From NCBI GenBank assembly GCA_030267965.1, contig BRYA01000626.1, positions 1-54,201 of the forward strand: DNA of 54,201 nucleotides. The letters are read 5' to 3'. The translations under genes and the position numbers were made by a program. This document shows positions 21,289 to 30,821 of this stretch, piece by piece; positions within the stretch are counted from its first letter, which is position 1, and each line of letters starts with the position of its first letter. The DNA is from Triparma columacea (taxonomy: Eukaryota > Sar > Bolidophyceae > Parmales > Triparmaceae). The notes under the pieces were generated by a model. That model ran no database searches. It was given only the letters and a program-made list of their open reading frames with translations, and had not been told where the DNA came from.

Positions 21289-24200
21289 ATGAGTTATAAC
21301 TCCAATAAGCCGGAGAACGCCCTTGGAAGGGCAAAGGGTAAGAAATAGGGCCCACAGATCTCCACGACCCCAAATTCCCCGCAACGACATAGACCACTTA
21401 TATGAGCTATAATCAACCTATCGTCACTTTTACTCCGCTATTTACCAACGAACATTACCATATGTATCAACTACCACCTTACATACCATATTCATGCATC
21501 ATATCCTTTAAAAACACTCACTAACCCTTCCCACTTCGCTTCCCACACTTCCTTTCCCACCTCCCTTCCCACTTCCCCTCCCAACCACGTCCACAGAACT
21601 CGTCGCTCTCAACAAGATCGATTCCGCCCTCTACCTCCTTCACGAGGTCCTCGTAGCTCGTAAGTACAAGACCTGGTCTCTCGTTTACGAGTCAGTCTGT
21701 ATTTACTACCTAACCCTTTGCGTCAAGGAGGGTAGGTTCAGGGAGATGAAGGACGGGCTACACCAGTACAGGAACATGACGCAGGTTGCGGCGCCTGGGA
21801 GTTTGAGCAAGGTTTGTAAGGCACTTGTTGAAATGAGCAAAGGTGAGACGAGGGGGTGGCAAAAATGCAACAAGAAGTCCCAAATCAGCATCACACACAC
21901 ACACTAATCCCCCCCACCTAATCCCCCCCTCTGTTCCTCTCAGCCAAGATCCGCCTACCCACCTCTTCCTCCAAAGACGGGGAATCTTCCAACAGGTCGT
22001 CTGTCCTGTCAGGCGACCTCGATGACTCCACGTCCCCTGAGTCCGTTTTAATGTCCACCATGACGACGACCTACGACGAGACCGTAGCCGAGATGCGCGA
22101 CATCCTCCCCCACCTAAAGTTCCTCTGGGAAGTCTACCGTTGCGTCCTCGACATAATCCGAACCTCCACCAAGCTCGAGGGCTTGTACCACGAGTTCGCC
22201 GCCATGGCGTTCGACTTCTGCATCACCTACAAGCGCAAGACTGAGTTCCGCAGACTCTGCGACCTCCTCCGTTCCCACTTGATGCACCTATACAAGTTCG
22301 GTGCCACCCCGGAGAGCAGGCTAGCCAACGCTAACAAGCTCAAGGGCTGGGAGGGGTGGACACAGGGTAGCATTGAGAGGCACCTCGAGACGAGGCTTAT
22401 GCAGCTCGAGGTAGCAGGGAACCTCGAGCAGTACTCGGAGGGGTTCAGGACCGTGGAGGATATCTACAGCATTATGAAACTCGACAAGCGCCCCCCCCGC
22501 GCAAAGCTTAGGGCAACCTACTACTCCCGCCTCTCGAAGGTCTTCTGGGTCTCCGAGAACTTCCTCTTCAACGCCTACGCCGTCTACAAGCACTACACCC
22601 TAACCAGGGACTGCAACAAGAACCTCGGAGACGACGAGAGGAAGAGCATGCAGGGGGAGGTCGTACTAGCAGGACTCTGCATTGGATGGAAGGGAGAGGG
22701 AGAGGGTGACGAGGAGAGGAACATGAGGATGGCCACGCTACTTGGGTTCAACAGCAGCCCGAGCAGGAAGGCCTTCCTCAGCGAGCTCAAGGACGCCGTT
22801 GAGCCAGACACCAAGAAGGTGAGAAGTTACTTTAAGGGGGAAGGCTAAGCACAAGGTTGGAATACGAGCGCTTTCACGTCCTCCGACTAACTCCTCGTCG
22901 CGTCGCATCGTATCGCAGTCTATCCTTCTTTCCGTCGATAAAGTGGTCTCCGACCTCCACTCGATCCTCGAGGAAAACTCCGACCCCCTCGCAATCATCC
23001 AAGACGCCAAGCCCCTCCTCTCCTCCATCTCCTCCCACCCCACCTACGGGAAGTACACCCCAACAATCCGCAGCGTCCTCCTCAACAAGTTCCTCAAGCT
23101 CCTCTCCACCGTTTATCACACCATTACAATCGACGGTCTTATGGAGCTCGTTAAACCACTCGACATCAACAAGGAGGATATGGAGGCCGTGGTATACAAG
23201 GCCAGCAGAGCGGGCCAACTCGAGGTAAAGATCGACCACCAGGGTGGTTGCATAAGGTTCGGTGAGCAGGAAATTGAATCCGACAGTATCAGGAGACAGT
23301 TGGCTAACCTTTGCAAGAGCTTGACTGGTATCTGCGACGACATCGATACTCCGGACAGGGAGAGGGAACAGGAGGATAGGGAGGTATTCTTCGCGAAGAT
23401 CAAGTACGGTTTAGAAGACGAGAATATCAAAACACTTGAACGTGCTCGACTAATCGAGGAGAGGAAACTTAATGCTGCGAGGATTAGACAAGAGGAAGCT
23501 AAGGAAGCGGCGGAGAAGAAAAGGATCAGGGAAGAGGAGAAGAAGAAGGAACAGGAGGCAAGGGTGATTAGGGAAGGGAAAATGAGAGAGAGGGAAAAAC
23601 AAATCAAAATCGCTAACGAGATGGAGAATACCAGGAAGAAGGTGAGTAGAGAGAGTGGCGAGCGGTGGCCAAAAGTGAAGTTGGTGGTTCTGCCGAAGAG
23701 TATATATATATATATATTTGCTGACCCCCCCTCCCCCTCCCCAACCTCCACCTTCTCCCCACTCCCCACTCCCAACAGAACCTTCTCATCAAGCTCGGGA
23801 AGAACGTCGACGACTACGAGGTCGAAGACCTCAAGAAGCTCGATGCCGACGCTCTCAGCAGGGAGCACACAGAGAACATCCTCAAGAAGAAGGACGACGC
23901 CGAGCGCAAGCTCAAGGAGCACGCGAAGCGCTTAGACTACACGGTCAGGGCGTTTAGGACGGAAGAGCAGGAACTACTGAAGAAAATTAAGCAGGAGCAG
24001 GACGAGAAGGAGAAGAGGGAGTGGGAGGACAACCAGGCCGAGAGGAGGAAGTTGCACAGGGCGAAATGGGAGAAGGACCAGCAGCTGAAGGAGATCTTCA
24101 ACAAGCTTCACGTGTTTGAGTTCATGGACAATTTCCAGGAGGGGATCATGAAACAGAGGAAGAAGGAACACGAGGACGCCGTCAAGGCTGCTCAACTCGA

Positions 24201-24690
24201 GGCCTTAACCACGGCTAAGGAGGCAAAGCTTGAGAGGGCGAGGGCAAGGAGGGATGAAGAAATCAGGAAAGACAGGGAGGAGGAACAGAGGAAGATAAGA
24301 GAGGAACAGGAGAGGAAGATCCAACTGGAGCAGGACAGGATCAGGGAGGAGGAGAGGAAGGCGCAGGAGGAGAAGGACAGCTGGAACAGCGTGGGGAGGT
24401 CTGGGAAACTTCAGGAGACCACAGGGGGATCCTCGGCAAGTATGGGAGGAGGAGGAGGTGCGGGGGGAGCTTACAGACCACCCATGAGAGACGGAGGAGG
24501 GGGGGGGGCGTACAGGCCACCCATGAGGGACGGAGGGGCGGGGGGAGGAGGGGGAGGATTCTCAAGGCCTAGCGAAAGGATGGGAGGGAACAACATGGGA
24601 GAACGGGAACAGGGGGGAGACGATAAATTCTCAAGGAGCTTCGGGAGGAGTGGGGGAGGTGGAGCGTATAGGCCACCGGGAAGGAGGTAG
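21289..24690 (+). CDS. EIF3A: Translation initiation factor eIF3 subunit a
   Basis: Five exons (21289-21337, 21597-21842, 21944-22818, 22919-23641, 23779-24690) agree in phase and give 934 aa. The short first exon supplies MSYNSNKPENALGRAK, the conserved eIF3a start, and exon 2 continues ELVALNKIDSALYLLHEVL..RKYKTW. The N-terminal half is the PCI/helical platform of the eIF3 core, which scaffolds 43S preinitiation complex assembly in the cytosol. A long charged coiled coil (residues ~480-780) follows, with QEGIMKQRKKEHEDAVKAA. The Gly-rich tail repeats AYRPPMRDGG and ends AYRPPGRR. Length is near plant eIF3a and shorter than animal forms. Introns 2 and 3 carry CTAAT/CTAAC-like branch motifs, and intron 4 has long C-runs. 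Confidence 0.95.
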
Positions 24691-25125
24691 GGGGGGAGTT
24701 TATTTGCAAAATTATACTACCGCACTTGAGAAGAAAAACACGTTTTATAGTTTCCTTCGAAATTCATTTGAGATTTGAGTTGTGGTGAGAAACTAAGAAG
24801 CAAAAGTAAGTTAGCAAAAGGTGAGCGATTTTGACGTTAAAAGAGTCGAAACTTCCGCACCCCTCTTTCTTGACATTATCCATTTATATATGTAAACATC
24901 TTAATTCGGTATGCTTAATATTGAACGGTTATTTATGAAATGTTCTTCATCTGCATCGACTGAAGGATTTCCTCTCAAAACACTTTCAACAACCAAATGA
25001 GGAGTTATCAACGCGGTCTCTAACGCTATTGACAAAAATCGTATCACCGGAGTTATGATGCCCGAATGTCGCCCTTACCCTGTTCATTCCCCCCCCCACT
25101 CCTTTCACTCGCAGACTTAAAAATA
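24691..25125. other. Spacer / promoter and leader of secreted-protein gene
   Basis: AT-richer sequence with TTATATATG near 24,890. A C-run followed by TTTCACTCGCAG near 25,090-25,114 looks like a 3' splice site, so the next gene may have an intron just ahead of its start codon. No gene seen. Confidence 0.4.
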
Positions 25126-26292
25126 ATGATCCACAGAACAATCACAACCTTCCTCCTTCTCGTCGGAGCTTCAGCTTCCAGCTACACTGCCCCTGCTGAA
25201 ACGGATTATTTGTGCGACACCTCTGTGAACTTCATTCATTCGGCAGAGTACAGGCAGGTATCGCTCACCGATGGGTGCTTCACTTCCGCAGACGGATCTT
25301 TGGTCTGCGACGCGAACCCCCGCTACGTCCCCGCGGTCGCCCCCTCGAACTCCGTCGACGCCGCCGTGGAATACTGCAAGTGGATGTGCTCCTCCGCCTC
25401 AGAGATGTCCTTGCTGGGCCTCTCTGGGGAGTCACCAGGGGGGCGGCAGTGCTCCCCCTGCACGGGCTTCTTCTTCCAGCGCCACGGCAACGGCCACGAG
25501 ATCTGCGGCTTCTTCTCTAGCGACCTGAACGAGGCCACAGTCAACATGGCCGCGCACGGCCACGAAGACGGGTCCAGGGTCTGCATCAAGGAGAAGCTAC
25601 AGCTATCGCTGCCCACGGATTCCACAGCCGCAGACGACGAGGAGGGCCTCGCGCAGGAACTGCTGGAGCAAATGGGGTGGGAGGACTCAGCTTGCGGGGT
25701 TAACCACGTTCAGAGCACCGACAATGACGGAGCTTATCAGCAGTTGCTGGAGGAGGCTGGCCTGCCGACGACGCTGGAGAAGACCCTCACCTTCAGGATC
25801 AACCTGGACGAAATACCGCTCACATCAACGGACTCAATGGTGGAGCACGTCAAGGACTTCTTCGAAAGCCACATGTCGGCCTTGATCGAGACGAACGGTG
25901 ACGGTGGCGAGAGGAGGAGGAGGAGGATGGAGGAGGTTGGACTCGCCTTTGAGGAGAACGTCGGGGTCGTGGACTCGTGCCTCGAGTACAACTGCGGAGA
26001 CCACGGCTTGCCCAAGAAGTCAGACTCCCCGGCGTTCTGCGAGGGCTACGAGTGCTCCCAGTCGGAGTGCTGCGAAATCGTGGAGTTTCCAGCCGCGGAA
26101 TTCGCCGCGGCGGAGTGCAGGAGCAACGGGGATTGTATGGAAGGATATTTTTGCGATATGGAAGGGGGGGAGAGGAGGAGGGGCTTAAGGGGGAGAAAGC
26201 TTTTCGGGGACATGGGGGAGAAGGCGGTGGAGAAGGCGGTGGGGGACGGGGCGACCGCCGACATGGTTGGGATCTGCCGCGGGATGAAGTGA
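25126..26292 (+). CDS. Secreted Cys-rich protein, unknown function
   Basis: Single exon. The Met at 25126 is preferred to the upstream in-frame one because it starts a classic signal peptide (MIHRTITTFLLLVGASAS), giving 388 aa. The mature part holds paired cysteines: DYLCDTSVNF, CFTSADGSLVC, YCKWMCSS, QCSPCTGFFFQRHGNGHEICGFF. A middle acidic region with a short RRRRRM cluster comes next, then a second Cys-rich stretch (CLEYNCGDHGLPKK, CEGYECSQSECCEI, CRSNGDCMEGYFC), the last like a small EGF/dickkopf-type knot. RRRGLRGRK is a possible processing site. Third codon positions are strongly GC. Likely extracellular or cell-wall; no family recognised. Confidence 0.75.
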   Translation: MIHRTITTFLLLVGASASSYTAPAETDYLCDTSVNFIHSAEYRQVSLTDGCFTSADGSLVCDANPRYVPAVAPSNSVDAAVEYCKWMCSSASEMSLLGLSGESPGGRQCSPCTGFFFQRHGNGHEICGFFSSDLNEATVNMAAHGHEDGSRVCIKEKLQLSLPTDSTAADDEEGLAQELLEQMGWEDSACGVNHVQSTDNDGAYQQLLEEAGLPTTLEKTLTFRINLDEIPLTSTDSMVEHVKDFFESHMSALIETNGDGGERRRRRMEEVGLAFEENVGVVDSCLEYNCGDHGLPKKSDSPAFCEGYECSQSECCEIVEFPAAEFAAAECRSNGDCMEGYFCDMEGGERRRGLRGRKLFGDMGEKAVEKAVGDGATADMVGICRGMK

Positions 26293-26923
26293 ATGCGGAA
26301 ATAGGGTAGAGAAGAGAAATAAATTTGAATTTTTGGAACAGAAACGGAAGGGTCGTGTGCGTTATGTGGGGTTATACACATCGCAGAAAAGCGTATTGAA
26401 GGCCATCTTATAATTCAGCACCGGTGCTGAAAAGCAGAAAGTGAAATGTGATAAAATTGGCAAGAACTGCATCCGAGGCCCACGTAATCAATTTGGGCTC
26501 AATTTTCAGCCACTGGAATTGGGACCATCGATTTGGAAAGCAACATTAACAATAGGTAAGACTTCCTGTTATTTCTTCGCCACTGCCGAAGTCTCCGCGC
26601 CCCTTAAAGTACCATTGAATACCACTAGAGGCATAATATAATTCAACGCTCAGCAAATTTGAGCAAAATTTGACCAATGGAATGGACGGCCACGACGAGG
26701 GGCTCTCAGGAATTTACAAAATTTTCAGCTTTATGGGCACTCTCGACCCCTTATATAACGCTTGTAAACTGTAATGCACCATATATACGGCTATCATTGC
26801 CTCCACACCTCCGATACACCCAGAAATGATGTAATAACACTCAGCCACTAACACCTCGCTTCCGCCTCACCATCTTTGGTCCATTTTTACCTCCATTTTT
26901 TACCTCTCCTATAGAATTATATA
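26293..26923. promoter_or_regulatory. Promoter region of elongation factor 3 gene
   Basis: No coding signature. AT-rich elements lie upstream of the EF3 start: TTATATAACG near 26,751, CATATATACGG near 26,780 and AATTATATA immediately before ATG. Which one acts as a TATA element cannot be told from sequence. Confidence 0.4.
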
Positions 26924-28703
26924 ATGGCTGGACTTGTTGCTGCCATGCAGAAGCTTTCTGTCGGCGAGGCCGCTGACCTCGCTGCCGCTGTGAAATCCGA
27001 AGGAATTGTCAAGTCTGACTTTGCCACCAAGGTGTTGGAGCTCGCCTCTCTTTGCGGAGAGAAGGACGAGGCCAAGGCTCTTGCTGCCATCAATGCTGTC
27101 TCCGGCCTTGCCGACCTCCCCGAGACTGAGCCCTACCTTAAGGTGTGCCTTGAGAGCATCCTCAATGCTGCTGCCAGTAAGTCTGGACCCGTCAGGGAAG
27201 CCTCTGTTGCCTGCTCGACGAACATCGCCAAGAAGATCAGCCCCTTCGCCATGAAGGGTCTCCTTCCCATCATCTTCAAGAAGCTCCCCGTCGAGCAGAA
27301 GTGGCAGGTCCGCTGCGCCGCTCTTGACATGATCACCGTTTTCACCGAGACTGCCCCCAAGCAGCTCTCCAAGAGCCTCCCCGAGGTCGTCCCCGAGGTC
27401 ACTGCTTGCATGTGGGACACAAAGAAACAGGTCAAGACTTCCTCCACCACTGCCATGCGCAAGGCTTGCGACATCATCGGAAACAAGGATATTGAGCACA
27501 TGTCTGAGAAGGTGAGTGAGAGTGGCAGACGAGAGTGGCAGACTCGATTGCCTGGTTCGGAGATACGAAACGAACTCACTGTGGCTAACCCTTCTCATCC
27601 CCCCGTGGCCTCTTTCCCTTCTTCAATCCCGCAGATCGTCATTGCCATCACCAAGCCCAAGACTGTCCCCGAGATCATGCACGAGCTCGCTGGAGTCACC
27701 TTCGTCCAGAGTGTCGAGAGTGCTTGCCTCGCCATGACCGTCCCCCTTTTGCTCCGTGGATTGAAGGAGAAGAACACGGCCACCAAGCGCCAGTCTGCTG
27801 TCATTATTAACAATATGTCCAAGCTCGTCGACAACCCCGCCGACGCCGCTCCTTTCCTCCCCCTCCTCCTCCCTGCCCTCACCTCCAACGCCGACTCTAT
27901 CTCCGATCCTGAGGCCCGCGAGGTCACCGAGCGCGCCGTCGCCCAGCTCCAGAGGCTCACCGCCCTATGCGAGAAGGCCGTCTCCACCAGGGGAGACACC
28001 TCCAAGCTCGAGGAGCTCTTCAAGGAGCACCTCGGAGTCAAGGAGATCTCTTCCGCCCTCGGTTCCGCCATCAGTCACGCCGCCATCATCGCCACCACCA
28101 TGATGGACTGCGGATACATGGAGGACGTCCAGTGGGCCAAGCTCGTCTCCGTCGTCCTCACCCCCTTCTCCGACAAGGCCAAGGTCGACGTCGCCGTCGA
28201 GAAGGTCCGCGAGGTCGCCGAGACCATGCTCGTCATCCCCGAGGAGGACGACGACGACGATGATGCCGAGGAGCTCTGCAACTGCAACTTCACCCTTGCC
28301 TACGGTACCAAGATCCTCCTCCACAACACCAAAATGAAGCTTAAGAGGGGAAAGAACTACGGTCTCCTTGGAGGAAACGACTCCGGAAAGACCACCCTCA
28401 TGAGGTCCATCTCCAACAACCAGGTCGAGGGATTCCCCGACTCCAGCACCGTCAGGACCGTCTTTGTTGAGTCCGACATTCAGGGAGAGCAGAGTCACTT
28501 GACCTGTGTCGACTACATCCTGTACGATGAGAAGATCAAGGCTATGGGATCCACCCGCGAGCAGGTGTACGCGGCCCTCGAAAGTGTCGGATTCGGACCC
28601 AACAAGAAGGCCAAGCCCGACCACGGAGTCTCCACCCTCTCCGGAGGATGGCGCATGAAGCTCGCCCTCGCGCGTGCCATGCTTCAGAACGCTGATATTC
28701 TCC

Positions 28704-28735
<32 letters not shown>

Positions 28736-30400
28736 ATCAACGTCGCGTGGGTCAAGAACTACCTCAACAGTCTCGACAAGGTCACCTGTATCATGGTGTC
28801 CCACGATTCCGGCCTCCTCAACGACTGCTGCACGTACATCCTCCAGATTGCCAACCTCAAGCTTAACCTCTTCAAGGGCAACCTTGACGACTTCGTCAAG
28901 TCGCACCCCGAGGCCAGGTCCTACTTCTCCTTCAAGGAGTCCAAGTTGAAGTTCCGCTTCCCCCAGCCCGGAAACATCGAGGGAGTCAAGTCCAAGGGAA
29001 AGGCCCTCATGAAGATGTCCAAGTGCACCTTCACCTACCCCATCAACAGGGCCGAGAACGGCGGAAACGGAATCCCCACCCTCTACGACATCACTATCCA
29101 GGTGTCCCTTTCCTCCCGTGTCGCTTGCGTCGGAGAGAACGGAGCCGGAAAGTCCACCATGATCAAGCTCCTCGTCGGAGAGATCGAGCCCGAGATCGGA
29201 GATGTGTGGAAGCACCCCAACGCCCGTATCGCTTACGTCGCCCAGCACGCCTTCCACCACATCGAGTCCCACCTCGCCCAGACCCCCAACGAGTACATCA
29301 GGTGGAGGTACGCCAACAACGGAGAGGACAAGGAGAGTCTCGTCAAGGTTACCATGCAGTTCACCGATGCCGAGCTCAAGCTCCAGAAGACCCCTTACGA
29401 GATCACCTTCGTCGACGAGGAGAGTGGAAAGATTCAGAAGATCAAGAAGGTCGTCTCCGAGCTTGTTGGCGGCCGTAAGCAGAACCGATCCAAGCAGTAC
29501 GAGTACGAGATCAAGTACCTCGGCTCCACCGTCGACAGTGGCGAGTACCTTGAGGCCAAGATCCTCGAGAAGATGGGATGGTCCAAGGCCATGAAGGCCG
29601 TCGATCTCAAGCTCGCCCAGATGGCTGGACTTCTGTCCCGCCCCCTCTCCGCCAAGAACGTCGAGAAGCATCTCGAGGATTGCGGCCTCGACAAGGAGTT
29701 CGGAACCCACTACCGTATGTCCGCGTTGTCAGGAGGACAGAAGGTCAAGGTCGTCCTCGCCGCTGCCATGTGGAACCAGCCCCACATCATCATCCTCGAT
29801 GAGCCTACCAACTACCTCGACCGCGAATCCCTCGGAGCCCTCGCCGGAGCCATCGAGGGCTTCGGAGGAGGAGTCGTCATCATCTCCCACAACAACGAGT
29901 TCTGCTCCCAGCTCTGCCCCGAGACCTGGGTCATGGACGCCGGACACCTCGAGACCAAGGGCGACGCCGAATGGATGCTTAAGCAGGACACCAAGATCGA
30001 GGCTTCCGCCCAGATCACAGAGATGACCGACGCTGCCGGTAACGTCACGAAGATCGAACAGGAGAAGAAGAAGCTGTCAAAGAAGGAGGAGAAACAATTA
30101 ATCAAGGTTCGTCTATCCCCATATCGTTACACACACGTAACCCATCGCTCACCCATCGCTCACCCATCGCTCACACCCATCGCTCACACCCAACGCTCAC
30201 ACCCATGTACCTCTCTTGAATTCCCAGCGTATCAAGAAAAAGGTCAGTAAGAACTCTCCAGTTGAACTCCACGATGATTTCCCTCCTCGATTTCTAACCC
30301 GAACTCTTAACCCTATCTCGCTAACCCTTTGCAGCTCAAGGACGGGGAGCCTTTGATGTCATCTGAGGAGGAGTTCGCCATCGAAAAAGATTTGATCTAA
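26924..30400 (+). CDS. TEF3: Translation elongation factor 3 (ABC-F ATPase)
   Basis: Four exons (26924-27511, 27635-30106, 30228-30242, 30335-30400), all phase 0, give 1,046 aa, almost the length of yeast EF3. An N-terminal HEAT-repeat region (residues ~1-330) and helical bundle precede two ABC cassettes. Walker A motifs are GGNDSGKTT (~441) and GENGAGKST (~697). Signatures are LSGGWRMKLALARA and LSGGQKVKVVLAAA, and Walker B boxes are ILLLDEPTNHLD and IIILDEPTNYLD. A chromodomain-like insert (KQNRSKQYEYEIKYLGS) lies in cassette 2. EF3 binds the ribosome and promotes E-site tRNA release. Intron 1 (123 nt) is in frame and stop-free, exon 3 is a 15-nt microexon, and its 5' donor (GTTCGT) is weak. 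The C-terminus is a basic KKK region followed by an acidic end. Confidence 0.96.
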
Positions 30401-30821
30401 GCATTACCAGACTTTGAACGACTGTGGTTGATGGGGTGGGGGGGGGAGATTGGGAGTGAAAAGAATCATTTTAGTCACAAAACTTTTTCGCTCGTTTATC
30501 TACGTAGGAATTCCTGCATGTGTTTGCTTAGGAGGGAGAACCTTAGTTGTCGTCCGAGGAGGAGTTCGCGATTGAGAAAATTCTCATTTAAACCTGTGTG
30601 AGGATCTAGGAAGGGGGGGAATTTGTAAGGGGAAAAACATTTGAAGAAAATCCTCTTCGTATTCGTAGGAATTCCTTCCTTCCTATTACATTAGCCCAAG
30701 GGGCCCAATGAAGGACAAGGAGCGATGTGTCGTGAAAAAAAATTGAACATTGACAGTAATACAAAAGCCTCGCTGTTATACAACCCTACCTTATCCTCCC
30801 CTCCGCCCCTTCGACATGTGG
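30401..30821 (+). other. Intergenic stretch with second copy of EF3 terminal exon
   Basis: Between convergent genes. Positions 30535-30591 (57 nt) match the last 57 nt of the EF3 gene (30344-30400) codon for codon. They read GEP-stop-LSSEEEFAIEKILI-stop against GEPLMSSEEEFAIEKDLI. Most differences are synonymous. The in-frame TAG is also a possible CTTAG splice acceptor, so this could be an alternative last exon or a relic. GTAGGAATTCCT occurs on both sides, near 30,505 and 30,666. Confidence 0.6.

Noticed and set aside
22874..23922. Minus-strand ORFs of 121 and 268 codons across eIF3a exons
   Set aside because: Opposite strand of well-supported eIF3a coding exons; Leu/Ser-rich shadows.
27965..29710. 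581-codon minus-strand ORF opposite EF3
   Set aside because: A shadow of the strong codon bias of EF3; leucine/valine/glycine-rich with no domain, while the + strand carries complete ABC motifs.
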